DNA of 27,754 nt from Chloroflexota bacterium (GCA_005880755.1 VBGV01000070.1:1-27754), one strand, 5' to 3'. Positions 7,159-14,761 are shown, counted from the stretch's first letter. Notes: a model not told the origin generated them from the letters alone. A program made the numbers and translations.

Positions 7159-7201
7159 GCACCCTCTCCACTCAGGGGAGGGGGATGTGGGGTGAGGGGC
7201 G
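7159..7201. repeat. C/G-tract intergenic repeat-like element
   Basis: One strand reads as alternating CCCTC-type blocks, with an imperfect inverted pair (CCCTCTCC against GGGGAGGG, one wobble) around ACTCA, then GTGGGGTGAGGGG. This resembles short CCCTCACCCC/CCTCTCCCC intergenic repeats scattered through many bacterial genomes. Only one copy is visible here, so repeat status rests on resemblance. Confidence 0.4.
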
Positions 7202-7211
7202 TGGAAGTGGG

Positions 7212-7694
7212 TTAAGCAGCCAGGATCTGGTGCTGGTTGCTCGCCGAGATCGCGTGCACGCCGGTCGACGTGATGACGCGCACGGTCACTCTGTACTCGC
7301 CGGTGCTGGACAGGCTCGAGCCGTAGCTGCCGCTCGTGCATGCGCTGGGGATCGTGACCTTGATGGTCGCGCTCGAACCGGCGGCCACGCGGCTGGGTTC
7401 GAACTTCACAGTTTTGGCCTCGTAGCGGTCGCCGACCTTCTCGAGCCAGCTGCCTTTGACCGCGGTCAGCGTCATCTCGGCGGTGACAGACTCGATATTC
7501 ACAGCGCTCGATGTCCCGTTGTGGGCGGCGATCGTCGCGTGGACGTCATACGGCGCGTTCTTGGCTCCACCCGGGCACCAGTACTGCGGGTCGACGGATG
7601 CGCTGGTCAGGGCGAAGGTCGCGGGGCTCGACGAGCAGGCCGCGGCCAGCCATCCCGCCGCCGCGACCATCGCGAGTAGTCGGACCCGCCGCAT
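7212..7694 (-). CDS. Secreted lipoprotein of unknown function
   Basis: A 160-residue protein. The N-terminus is a lipoprotein signal: MRRVRLLAMVAAAGWLAAAC, with the lipid-modified cysteine at position 20, followed by a Ser-rich linker. The mature part is mostly beta-type sequence (DVHATIAAHN, then SVTAEMTLTAV, then TIKVTIPSAC, then EYRVTVRVITSTG), consistent with an immunoglobulin-like beta sandwich. Cysteines at about 40 (QYWCPGG) and 119 (IPSACTSG) could form a disulfide. The ATG at 7694 is preceded by TATGAT 8 bases away and by no SD, so the message is probably leaderless. It is the first gene of the envelope cluster continuing with the LCP and propeller genes. Family not recognised. Confidence 0.85.
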   Translation of the reverse strand: MRRVRLLAMVAAAGWLAAACSSSPATFALTSASVDPQYWCPGGAKNAPYDVHATIAAHNGTSSAVNIESVTAEMTLTAVKGSWLEKVGDRYEAKTVKFEPSRVAAGSSATIKVTIPSACTSGSYGSSLSSTGEYRVTVRVITSTGVHAISASNQHQILAA

Positions 7695-7702
7695 AGCCGC
7701 GG

Positions 7703-7708
7703 ATCATA
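7703..7708 (-). promoter_or_regulatory. -10 box TATGAT for a leaderless lipoprotein message
   Basis: On the minus strand TATGAT is followed by 8 bases and then the ATG at 7694, which places the expected transcription start at or next to the start codon. No SD is present in the interval. Confidence 0.5.
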
Positions 7709-7743
7709 TGCTCTGGATGCGACCGCTGCCGACGCCTTCCTTT

Positions 7744-7749
7744 TAATGT
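7744..7749 (+). promoter_or_regulatory. -10 box TAATGT for a leaderless DUF3052 message
   Basis: TAATGT is followed by 7 bases and ATG 7757. This supports ATG 7757 over the in-frame GTG 7748, which would lie inside the -10 box. Confidence 0.5.
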
Positions 7750-7756
7750 GTGCGCC

Positions 7757-8215
7757 ATGGGGCATCTCGATTCCCAGCGGTCGCTGCCAGTGGTGAGGCC
7801 GGACAAGCTCGGGTTCAGCCCTCTGGCCAAGAAGCTTCGACTCGCGCCCGAGCACCGCGCTGCCATCGTCAACGCGCCTGATGGTTACCTCGCGCAGCTC
7901 ACACCCGGCCCGGCCGACATGACGACCGACCTGCAGCCGAACCAGGCCTATGACGCGGTCGTGCTGTTCGTGAAGGACGTCGAAGAGCTGCGCCGCCTCG
8001 GGCCGGCGGCCATCCGCGCGGCCAAGGCCAACGGCCTGCTGTGGATCACGTACCCGAAAGGGGGCCAATCCGGTGGCGTGACAGACCTCCCCGCGACGCC
8101 ATGGTGGATGCAGCGAGACGTCCTCGGCGAGATCACCTCCGAGACCGGCTACAAGCCCGTGGCGTTCGTCGCGATCGACGGCACCTGGACCGCGCTCCGC
8201 TTCAAGCGCGTGTAG
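7757..8215 (+). CDS. DUF3052 family protein
   Basis: A 152-residue cytoplasmic protein. It matches the DUF3052 family known from actinobacteria and relatives: LGFSPLAKKLRLAP near the N-terminus, then a central block LQPNQAYDAVVLFVKDVEEL, then AKANGLLWITYPKGG and GVTDLPATPWWM, ending with FVAIDGTWTALRFKRV. The function of the family is not established; it has been linked in annotation to methyltransferase-like folds without proof. No signal peptide or membrane segment is present. ATG 7757 is chosen because of the -10 box 7 bases before it. The stop TAG is in the same frame as the following metallophosphoesterase, separated by only four codons from its probable CTG start. Confidence 0.85.
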   Translation: MGHLDSQRSLPVVRPDKLGFSPLAKKLRLAPEHRAAIVNAPDGYLAQLTPGPADMTTDLQPNQAYDAVVLFVKDVEELRRLGPAAIRAAKANGLLWITYPKGGQSGGVTDLPATPWWMQRDVLGEITSETGYKPVAFVAIDGTWTALRFKRV

Positions 8216-8227
8216 CAGCAAGAACCG

Positions 8228-8866
8228 CTGCGTATCCTTGCGGTCGCCGACGAGGTGGATGAGTCGCTTTACGGCGACAAGCTCCCTGCGCTGAAGCCCG
8301 ACCTCGTCCTCTCATGCGGCGACCTGCCGTTCGACTACCTCGAGTACCTCGTCAGCCGTCTCGACGTTCCGGTCCTGTACGTCCTGGGGAACCACGACCC
8401 GAGCCTGACGCCGCCCGACATGACATGGATGCCCTTGCGGTCCGAGCTGCCGCCCCTGGCGGGCCCGCAGGGATGCACCAACATCGACGGACGGCTGGTC
8501 GAGGTTCGCGGCCTGCGCATCGCGGGCCTCGGCGGGAGCATTCGCTACAAGGAAGGGCCCAACCAGTATTCGCAGGCGCAGATGGGCTGGCGCGCCATCA
8601 AGCTCGAGTTTCGCGTCCGTCTCAAACGCGTGAGAGCCGGACGCAAGCTCGACGTGCTCGTCACGCACGCGCCGCCGTACGGCCTGGCCGACGCCAAGGA
8701 TTCGGCCCACATGGGCTTCGTCTCGATCCTTCGCCTGGTCCAGAACTTCCAACCCGTCCTGGTCGTGCACGGCCACATCCATCCCTATGGCCGGGTCTTG
8801 CCGGAGCGCCAATTGAAGTCGTCGCGCATCATCAACGTGGTGCCGTCGCGCCTGATCGAGATCTAA
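8228..8866 (+). CDS. Calcineurin-like metallophosphoesterase (probable CTG start)
   Basis: About 212 residues from a proposed CTG at 8228. The first ordinary start, GTG 8255, would cut off LRILAVADEV, which is the beta strand and first metal-ligand region (Asp8, Asp11) expected at the N-terminus of this fold. The rest is canonical: LVLSCGDLPFDYLEYL with a metal-binding Asp, YVLGNHDPS, LVTHAPPYG and VVHGHIHPYG. Enzymes of this fold use two metal ions to split phosphomonoesters or diesters; the substrate here is unknown. An in-frame TAG ends the DUF3052 gene four codons before CTG 8228, so no upstream start exists in this frame. It converges on the cyclodeaminase gene six bases away. Fold certain, start inferred. 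Confidence 0.88.
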   Translation: MRILAVADEVDESLYGDKLPALKPDLVLSCGDLPFDYLEYLVSRLDVPVLYVLGNHDPSLTPPDMTWMPLRSELPPLAGPQGCTNIDGRLVEVRGLRIAGLGGSIRYKEGPNQYSQAQMGWRAIKLEFRVRLKRVRAGRKLDVLVTHAPPYGLADAKDSAHMGFVSILRLVQNFQPVLVVHGHIHPYGRVLPERQLKSSRIINVVPSRLIEI

Positions 8867-8872
8867 GTCGGA

Positions 8873-9835
8873 CTAGAGCGGTAGGCGGACGCCGCCACCC
8901 TGTGCTCGGGCGCGGTCGTAGACCAGGCGCGCGGTGGCCGCGTCCTCGACCGCGAGGCCGGTCGACTTGTACAGCGTGATCTCGTCGCGTGACGTGCGGC
9001 CCGGCTTCTTGCCGGCCAAGACCTCGCCCACCTCGGTGACGAGTTCCGGGTCGATGCCCTGTAGCTCATGCGCACCGGCGGGCGGTGGATTCGTCACCGC
9101 GCCGCGCCATTCGACGAAAACGCGGCTCGCCCTGACCGTCTCGGCGTCGACCTCCGGTCCGAATGTGCCTCCGACCGCGCTCACGTGAGCGCCGGGTTGC
9201 AGCCATTCGCGACGGAGGATGGGCTGGCGCGCGTCCGTGCAGCATGCGATTACGTCGGCGCCCCGCACGGCATCCTCGAACGATGCGACGGCATGCGCGC
9301 GGGGATTGCGTCCGGCCAGGTCTCGCGCACGGTCAGCATTCCGCGAGGCGACACGGATCTCTTTGAAATCGCGGACGCGCGGAAACGTCTCGATATGCGA
9401 CCGGCCCTGCGTCCCGGCGCCAAGGATCGCGAGCACCGCCGCGTCGTCGCGAGCGAGGACGCGAGTCGCGACCGCAGCCGTGCCGCCGGTGCGGATGGCC
9501 GTGATGTAAGTGCCATCCAGCAGCGCAATCGGCGAGCCGGTGGTCTCGTCGAACAGCGCGATCAAACCCTGGTGCGACGGCAGGCCATGCTCATCGTTGG
9601 CCGGAAACACCGTGACCAGCTTCGCCTCGAGCGCGACACCAGGAACGTGACCGGGCATCAATCCGAGCAGTCCACGGTCGCCCAGCCGCACGGCTGTGCG
9701 CGGCGGCACCGAAGCCGCTCCGGAGGAGTAGATGACGAGTGCGTTGGCGAGCGCTTCGAGCATCGCGTCGACATCCAGAAGGCGCTCCACATCCGCGCGG
9801 CTGAGGTACAGCAGCTCGCCCACCGCCGCGATCAT
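8873..9835 (-). CDS. Ornithine cyclodeaminase / mu-crystallin family protein
   Basis: A 320-residue NAD(P)-dependent enzyme from ATG 9835. Family marks: LYLSRADVERLLD at the start, SVPPRT, GLMPGHVPG, ALEAKLVTVFP with the substrate-binding lysine, ALLDGTYITAIRTGGTAA, then the Rossmann loop AILGAGTQGRSHIETF and the second half ending ITLYKSTGLAVEDAATA. Members include ornithine cyclodeaminase, alanine dehydrogenase, ketimine reductase and Delta1-pyrroline-2-carboxylate reductase; which reaction applies cannot be decided by eye. The gene is divergent from an MFS transporter with only nine bases between the chosen starts, suggesting the two are co-regulated, perhaps metabolising and moving the same small molecule (inference). 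Confidence 0.92.
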   Translation of the reverse strand: MIAAVGELLYLSRADVERLLDVDAMLEALANALVIYSSGAASVPPRTAVRLGDRGLLGLMPGHVPGVALEAKLVTVFPANDEHGLPSHQGLIALFDETTGSPIALLDGTYITAIRTGGTAAVATRVLARDDAAVLAILGAGTQGRSHIETFPRVRDFKEIRVASRNADRARDLAGRNPRAHAVASFEDAVRGADVIACCTDARQPILRREWLQPGAHVSAVGGTFGPEVDAETVRASRVFVEWRGAVTNPPPAGAHELQGIDPELVTEVGEVLAGKKPGRTSRDEITLYKSTGLAVEDAATARLVYDRARAQGGGVRLPL

Positions 9836-9844
9836 ATCCACCTG

Positions 9845-11026
9845 GTGGCGCAGTTCCTCCGCAACGGCAAGCTCCTGACCCTGATGCTTGGCCACTTTGC
9901 CGTCGACAGCTACGTGGGCGTGATCCCCGTCCTCTATCCCGTCCTCATCGGTCGATTCCACCTCAGCCTGGCGACCGTCGGACTCGTGAGCCTTGCCTAC
10001 GGTGGCACGGCAGCCATCTCGCAGCCGATCTTCGGGTTGCTCGCCGACCGTTTCGGGACACGACTCACCGGTCTCGCGCTGGCGTGGACCGCGATCACGT
10101 TTGCGGTGGTTGGGTTCGTCGACAGCTTTCCGCTGCTGCTCGCCCTGGCCCTGGCGTCAGGCCTCGGCTCGGGCGCGTTCCATCCTCTGGGAGCGCTCGA
10201 CGTGCGCGGCCTCCTGCCCGCCTGGCGTCGCAGCTTTGGCATGTCGGTCTACGTGACCGCCGGCACGGTGGGAGTCGCTGCCGGCCCGCTCATCGGAATC
10301 CTGGTCTTCGGCGCGTTCGGCCTCCACGGGACGGGCTTGCTGGTGATCCCGGGAGTCGTGACCGGCGGTTACCTGCTGTGGCGGATGCGTGGCCTCCCGT
10401 CGACGGCGCCCGCCCAGCGACGGACAGGGCTCCCAGTTCCGTCCGTCCCGGTCTTCGCCCTGGCGATTGTGATCGCGGTCATGATGTCGCGCAGCTGGAC
10501 GGTCAACGTCTTCCAGGCTTTCACGCCCACGTGGTACAGGCAGCTGGGCTACGGACCCGAGTTTTACGGGCCGCTCGCCACGACCCTGGTCCTCGCCAGC
10601 GCCGTGGGCACCGTGGGCTGCGGATCGCTCGCGGATCGCTACGGCAGGCGATCGGTGATCATCGCCACGCTCGTCCTCACCGTGCCGGCGATCCTCCTGT
10701 TCACGATGTTCCCGGGCCCGTGGGCGTTCGCGTCGGCGATCCTGATCGGATTTCTCGCCGCCTCGACCGCGCCGCTCCTGCTCCTGATGGCACAACAGCT
10801 GATGGTCACGCGAGCCGGCCTTGCGTCGGGTCTCGTCATGGGTCTCGGTTTCGTGACCGGCGCGATCGGCATTCCGATCAACGGCGCGATCGGTGACGCC
10901 ATCGGTCTGCAGAAGTCACTCATGACCCACGTCATCCTCGTCATCGCGACGATCGGGATCGCGTGGTTCCTGCCGGGCGAAAAAGAGATCGAGCGCCACG
11001 CGACGAAGCCCGAGCCGGCTACGTAG
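9845..11026 (+). CDS. MFS transporter, fosmidomycin-resistance (Fsr)-like
   Basis: A 393-residue major-facilitator protein with about 12 membrane segments. The frame is open much further upstream only because it is antisense to the cyclodeaminase gene; membrane sequence begins at LLTLMLGHFAVDSYVG. I chose GTG 9845 (ATG 9884 would start within the first helix). Motif A appears between helices 2 and 3 (GLLADRFGTRLTG) and again in the second half (GSLADRYGRRSVI). Other marks are GSGAFHPLGALDVRG and WTVNVFQAFTPTWY. The HFAVDSY and FHP motifs resemble Fsr-type exporters. No SD precedes either start. It is probably an exporter; the substrate is unknown. Confidence 0.9.
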   Translation: MAQFLRNGKLLTLMLGHFAVDSYVGVIPVLYPVLIGRFHLSLATVGLVSLAYGGTAAISQPIFGLLADRFGTRLTGLALAWTAITFAVVGFVDSFPLLLALALASGLGSGAFHPLGALDVRGLLPAWRRSFGMSVYVTAGTVGVAAGPLIGILVFGAFGLHGTGLLVIPGVVTGGYLLWRMRGLPSTAPAQRRTGLPVPSVPVFALAIVIAVMMSRSWTVNVFQAFTPTWYRQLGYGPEFYGPLATTLVLASAVGTVGCGSLADRYGRRSVIIATLVLTVPAILLFTMFPGPWAFASAILIGFLAASTAPLLLLMAQQLMVTRAGLASGLVMGLGFVTGAIGIPINGAIGDAIGLQKSLMTHVILVIATIGIAWFLPGEKEIERHATKPEPAT

Positions 11027-11029
11027 CAT
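11024..11029 (+). promoter_or_regulatory. -10 box TAGCAT for a leaderless globin message
   Basis: TAGCAT is followed by 7 bases and GTG 11037. It also contains the MFS stop codon, so the globin can be transcribed separately from the transporter. Confidence 0.45.
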
Positions 11030-11036
11030 CGGGCCC

Positions 11037-11417
11037 GTGCTGAACCGCAGCGTGTACGAGCTTGCCGGCGGCGAGCCGGTCTTCAGGCTGCTCGTCAGTC
11101 GCTTCTACGCGCGCGTCGCGGACGACCCGATCCTCCGCGCGGTCTATCCGGAAGAGGACCTTTCGGACGCGACGGAGCGGCTGACGCTGTTCCTCATCCA
11201 GTACTGGGGCGGGCCACCGACGTACAGCGAGCAGCGCGGCCACCCGAGACTTCGACTCCGCCACCAGCAGTTCGACATCGGCCCGGCCGAGAGGGACGCA
11301 TGGCTCGGGCACATGACCGCCGCGGTGGATTCACTCGACCTCGCGCCCGCGGTGCGCAAGGCGCTCCTGGATTACTTCGCGACGGCCTCGACCGCGATGA
11401 TCAACCGGCCTGGATAG
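11037..11417 (+). CDS. glbO: Truncated haemoglobin, group II (GlbO-type)
   Basis: A 126-residue 2-on-2 globin. Recognisable features are SRFYARVADDPILRAVYPEEDL (B helix tyrosine and CD corner), LFLIQYWGGPPTYSE, RGHPRLRLRH with the proximal haem-ligand histidine at F8, and RDAWLGHM with the tryptophan at G8 typical of group II. Such proteins bind O2 and help detoxify NO or peroxide in the cytoplasm. The start is GTG 11037 with a -10 box 7 bases before it and no SD. The 3' end overlaps the convergent DUF2254 gene by 17 bases. Length and motifs match GlbO closely. Confidence 0.93.
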   Translation: MLNRSVYELAGGEPVFRLLVSRFYARVADDPILRAVYPEEDLSDATERLTLFLIQYWGGPPTYSEQRGHPRLRLRHQQFDIGPAERDAWLGHMTAAVDSLDLAPAVRKALLDYFATASTAMINRPG

Positions 11418-12999
11418 GCGGCGGGACCAGGTTTCTCGTCGCCTGCGGTAGGTCCTCCAGGTCGACGACCGCGCCGTTGCCCGCCGACTTCGCTCGCCGC
11501 AGCGCGCGGCGTAACCGCGGAATCTGGTCGCGCAGAGGCTGCTCGACCCAGTCGAATGAGATGACGCGTTCGTTGACCTCCCAGAACAGGCCGGTTTGCA
11601 TCGATTCCATCCGGCCGAGGGCCGCGTCGACAAAATCGGGAGGTGCCGCCGCGATGCCTTCGACGAGCACGTGCGTGATGTCCTTCTCATCCGCAGCCAT
11701 GGCCCAGCAGGTGAGCTTCGCGACCGCCTTGAAGAGGCCGTTCAAGCCGATCGGACGCGCGTTGGGGATGAGGTCGAGGAGGTTTCGCACCAGCAGCTGA
11801 GCCAGCCGGAATGAAACCTGCGGGTCTCGGACATGGGCCTCGATCGCCAGGTCGGCGACATCCTCTGCGGCCGCGCCGAAGATTGCGGGCATTCCGGCTT
11901 CGTCGAAGTGACGTCCGTACCGAAGGAGGTGCGCGGCCGCCTCGACTGCGAGGTCGCGGCGCCACTCGAGTGCCCCGATGGCGTAGCGGCGGTACTCGTT
12001 CATGATCCCGGAAGCAAAGGTCGGCGCCGACCGGTTGATCGCCGCGCGCAAGTACGTGTTGAAAAACCGCACGCAGAGCTCGGCCACCTCGGGGTCGCCG
12101 ACGTCGATCGCCGCCAGGCCGATGTTGCGCGTCGCCACGGCGATCGCGTGGACCGCTTCCTTGCGGTGGACCGGCGTCAGCCCGACCATGTCCACGAAGT
12201 TCGACATCACCAGGTACTCGAACCATGTCCGGGCGCGGTTGACCTCGTTGATGATCTGGTCCGACGCGCCAGGCAGCTCAGCGTGGCCGACCTTGAACCA
12301 CCCAGCGTCGAGTGTCTTCTTCTTGGCCGGTATGTAGTCGCGGGCCAGGAATTGGCCGAGCACATCGATGCCCAGCACGGCGACCGGCATGTCGCCGAGC
12401 TGGATGGAGCCGAACGCGATGTCGGAAACCTGCGCGACGCAGGTCATGAGCTCGTTTCGGCGTTTCAGCGACCGGCGGGCGCGCCGCATGATGCCCGAGA
12501 CCAACGTCTCGGCGCGCATCACCTCGAATATGTAGAGCACGTATGGAAAGAGGAGCGCGAAGTTGACGATCGCCAGCACCTCGGCCACCGCGACGCTGGC
12601 CATCGGCACGAACGTTGGCTTGATCTCGGAGCGGACGAGGAAGGTGTAGAGGATCGACGCGAGCGCGAAGCTCAGGACGAGGGCGTTGAGGGGATTGCGT
12701 GTGAAGATGCCGATGATCCGCGGCGAGTACCGCGAGGACGAGGTCTGGATGCCGAACATGACTCCGAGCAACACAATGCTCAGAGTCACGCCCTCGGCCC
12801 CTCCGACGAGACCGAGCGTCCCGGCGGCGGCCGCCGGATCGGGGGTGAAGAAGTCCGCTATCGACCCGAAGTGCAGCGCGTCGACGACACCGAAGAGGAC
12901 CACCAGCATCAGCGCGATGGTCACCAGCGCCAGGCCGGAGAGCATGGCCCCTGCCCAACCGATCGATGCGGCTTGCTGCCGCGTTCCGTCCTGCGTCAC
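11401..12999 (-). CDS. DUF2254 family membrane protein
   Basis: A 532-residue protein from GTG 12999. The first part holds four membrane segments: about 13-40, 62-85 (EGVTLSIVLLGVMFGI), 104-122 (LNALVLSFALASILYTFLV) and 131-160. Between them lies SSSRYSPRIIGIFTRNPLN, the SQFSPR-like signature of DUF2254. The remaining 350 residues are soluble and mostly helical, with no catalytic motif that I recognise. The biological role of DUF2254 is unknown. On the minus strand TAGGAT lies 9 bases before the start, overlapping the -10 box of the divergent HAD gene. Family assignment rests on the membrane part. Confidence 0.8.
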   Translation of the reverse strand: MTQDGTRQQAASIGWAGAMLSGLALVTIALMLVVLFGVVDALHFGSIADFFTPDPAAAAGTLGLVGGAEGVTLSIVLLGVMFGIQTSSSRYSPRIIGIFTRNPLNALVLSFALASILYTFLVRSEIKPTFVPMASVAVAEVLAIVNFALLFPYVLYIFEVMRAETLVSGIMRRARRSLKRRNELMTCVAQVSDIAFGSIQLGDMPVAVLGIDVLGQFLARDYIPAKKKTLDAGWFKVGHAELPGASDQIINEVNRARTWFEYLVMSNFVDMVGLTPVHRKEAVHAIAVATRNIGLAAIDVGDPEVAELCVRFFNTYLRAAINRSAPTFASGIMNEYRRYAIGALEWRRDLAVEAAAHLLRYGRHFDEAGMPAIFGAAAEDVADLAIEAHVRDPQVSFRLAQLLVRNLLDLIPNARPIGLNGLFKAVAKLTCWAMAADEKDITHVLVEGIAAAPPDFVDAALGRMESMQTGLFWEVNERVISFDWVEQPLRDQIPRLRRALRRAKSAGNGAVVDLEDLPQATRNLVPPPIQAG

Positions 13000-13008
13000 A
13001 GCACGGCG

Positions 13009-13018
13009 ATCCTAAGCT
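13009..13018. promoter_or_regulatory. Overlapping divergent -10 boxes (TAGGAT on -, TAAGCT on +)
   Basis: In the 27-base gap between two divergent starts, ATCCTAAGCT reads TAGGAT on the minus strand (13014 to 13009), 9 bases before GTG 12999. On the plus strand it reads TAAGCT (13013-13018), 8 bases before TTG 13027. The boxes share the central TA, so the two polymerases should exclude each other. Confidence 0.45.
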
Positions 13019-13026
13019 TTGGGACG

Positions 13027-13698
13027 TTGATTCGAGCCATCGTCTTCGACTTCGACGGCCTCATCCTGGACACCGAAGAGCCGGTGTACCGCTCGTGGCT
13101 AGAGGTTTACGAGGCGCACGGCGAAGAGCTGCCGTTCGAGCGGTGGGTGCAGATCGTCGGTTCGACCACGACCGGCTTCCATCCGCAATATCACCTCGAG
13201 GAGCGGCTGGGCCGGCCTCTGCCCAAGGAAGTGCTCGACCGCCGGATCGGGCGGCGCACCGAGATGATCCTCGCCCAACAGCTGCTGCCGGGCGTGGTCC
13301 CGCACCTCGACGCCGCGCGGGAGCGGGGACTGAAGCTCGGGGTGGCGTCGAGCTCGACCGTGGAGTGGGTGAGGGGTCACCTGGCGCGGCTGGGCATACT
13401 GGAGCGATTCGACTGCCTGCGCTGCCGCGACGACGTGACCCACGTCAAGCCTGAGCCCGATCTGTACATCGCTGTCCTCGAGTGCCTGGGCGCCGCCCCG
13501 TCGGAGGCGATCGCGATCGAGGATTCGCCGAACGGCGTCACGGCCGCCAAGCGGGCCGGCATGCGCTGCGTCGCCATCCCCAACACCATCACCGCGCAGC
13601 TGGACCTCAGTCACGCCGACCTGATCCTCACGAGCCTGTCCGAGGTCACGCTCCAGCAGCTCCTGGACCGGTTCGATTCGCCGGCCGGGACGACTTAA
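13027..13698 (+). CDS. HAD-superfamily phosphatase / phosphoglucomutase-like
   Basis: A 223-residue haloacid-dehalogenase-like hydrolase. All four motifs are visible: I, FDFDGLILDTE with nucleophile Asp8 and acid/base Asp10; II, GVASSSTVEW; III, the lysine in VKPEPDLY; IV, IAIEDSPNGV. A helical cap domain lies between motifs I and II, as in the beta-phosphoglucomutase and phosphoglycolate phosphatase subfamily. Small phosphorylated metabolites are the usual substrates. The start must be TTG 13027, since motif I begins five residues later and no ATG or GTG is nearby; a -10 box 8 bases before it supports a leaderless message. The phosphofructokinase gene follows after 9 bases. Confidence 0.92.
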   Translation: MIRAIVFDFDGLILDTEEPVYRSWLEVYEAHGEELPFERWVQIVGSTTTGFHPQYHLEERLGRPLPKEVLDRRIGRRTEMILAQQLLPGVVPHLDAARERGLKLGVASSSTVEWVRGHLARLGILERFDCLRCRDDVTHVKPEPDLYIAVLECLGAAPSEAIAIEDSPNGVTAAKRAGMRCVAIPNTITAQLDLSHADLILTSLSEVTLQQLLDRFDSPAGTT

Positions 13699-13701
13699 CC
13701 T
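13696..13701 (+). promoter_or_regulatory. -10 box TAACCT for a leaderless phosphofructokinase message
   Basis: TAACCT overlaps the HAD stop codon and is followed by 6 bases and GTG 13708. No SD is present. Confidence 0.45.
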
Positions 13702-13707
13702 ATTTCC

Positions 13708-14742
13708 GTGCGGATCGGGATCCTGACCGGCGGTGGTGACGCGCCCGGACTGAACGCCGCCATTCGAGCGGTCGCCCGGCGCTCGTTCCAGCTCGGGCAC
13801 CGCGTGAGCGGCGTCAAGAACGGCTGGGCGGGCTGCCTCGAAGAGGGCCTGATCGACGAGCTGAACCCGGCCGACGTCCGCGGCATCCTGCCCATGGGCG
13901 GCACCATCCTCGGCACCTCGCGCACGAACCCGTCGAAGGAAAAAGACGGCATCGCGCGCGTCATGAAGACCCTGCGTCATCACGGCGTCGATGCCCTGGT
14001 CCCGATCGGCGGTGACGACACGCTCAGCGTGGCCGCGAAGCTCCACGAAGCGGGCTTCCCAACCGTCGGTGTTCCGAAGACGATCGACAACGACCTGTCC
14101 GTGACCGAGTTCTGCATCGGCTTCGACACCGCCGTCGGTGTCGTGACCGAGGCTCTCGACCGTCTGCACACGACGGCTTCCGCGCACCATCGGGTCATGG
14201 TGGTCGAGGTCATGGGCCGGGACACCGGCTGGGTGGCCCTCATGGGTGGGGTGGCTGGCGGCGCCGACCTCGTCATCATCCCCGAGTTCGAGCTCGCCCT
14301 CCCCGAGGTCGTCGCGCACCTCTACCGCCGGCGCGGCGAGGGCAAGCTCTTCAGCATCATCGTGGTCGCCGAGGGGGCGCGCATCGCAGAGCTGGAGCGA
14401 GAGCTTGGCGGCGAGGCGGAGAAGGATGCGTTCGGTCACGTCCGGCTGGCGAAGCGGGGAATCGGCGACATCCTCGCCAGCGCCGTCGAGCGCGACACCG
14501 GCTTCGAGACGAGGGTCACCGTGCTCGGCCACCTTCAGCGCGGCGGGTCGCCATCGCCGGTCGACCGGATCTGGGCCACGCGACTCGGGGTCGCCGCGGT
14601 CGAGCTGATCGTCCAGGGCAAAAGCGGCGTGATCCCGATCCGGCGCAACGGCGACGTCGAGGTGGTTCCACTCACCGAGGTGATCAAGGAGCAGCGGCGC
14701 GTGCCGAAGGAGCTGTACGAGCTCACGCAAGTCTTCGTCTGA
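13708..14742 (+). CDS. pfp: 6-phosphofructokinase, probably pyrophosphate-dependent
   Basis: A 344-residue PfkA-superfamily enzyme that phosphorylates fructose 6-phosphate to the 1,6-bisphosphate. Visible motifs: LTGGGDAPGLNAAIR (3-20), MGGTILGTSRTNP (63-75), IGGDDTLS (100-107), VPKTIDNDLS with catalytic Asp127, MGRDTGWVAL and HLQRGGSPSP. Residues 104 and 124 are Asp and Lys. In the family Gly at both positions marks ATP enzymes such as E. coli PfkA, while Asp104 plus Lys124 marks PPi users, so I predict pyrophosphate as donor and a reversible step. Length fits the actinobacterial PPi enzyme. The start is GTG 13708, with a leaderless-type promoter. If it proves ATP-dependent, pfkA would be the right symbol. 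Confidence 0.9.
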   Translation: MRIGILTGGGDAPGLNAAIRAVARRSFQLGHRVSGVKNGWAGCLEEGLIDELNPADVRGILPMGGTILGTSRTNPSKEKDGIARVMKTLRHHGVDALVPIGGDDTLSVAAKLHEAGFPTVGVPKTIDNDLSVTEFCIGFDTAVGVVTEALDRLHTTASAHHRVMVVEVMGRDTGWVALMGGVAGGADLVIIPEFELALPEVVAHLYRRRGEGKLFSIIVVAEGARIAELERELGGEAEKDAFGHVRLAKRGIGDILASAVERDTGFETRVTVLGHLQRGGSPSPVDRIWATRLGVAAVELIVQGKSGVIPIRRNGDVEVVPLTEVIKEQRRVPKELYELTQVFV

Positions 14743-14761
14743 GAAGCCGCGCCGCAAACGG

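Noticed and set aside
9068..9844. A 259-residue upstream extension of the MFS transporter frame
   Set aside because: It is antisense to the well-supported cyclodeaminase gene, is Arg/Asp/His-rich and lacks any domain; it is a high-GC open frame, not a fused domain.
11833..13026. A long upstream extension of the HAD phosphatase frame
   Set aside because: It is antisense to the DUF2254 gene and of low-complexity basic composition; HAD motif I begins only at about 13040.
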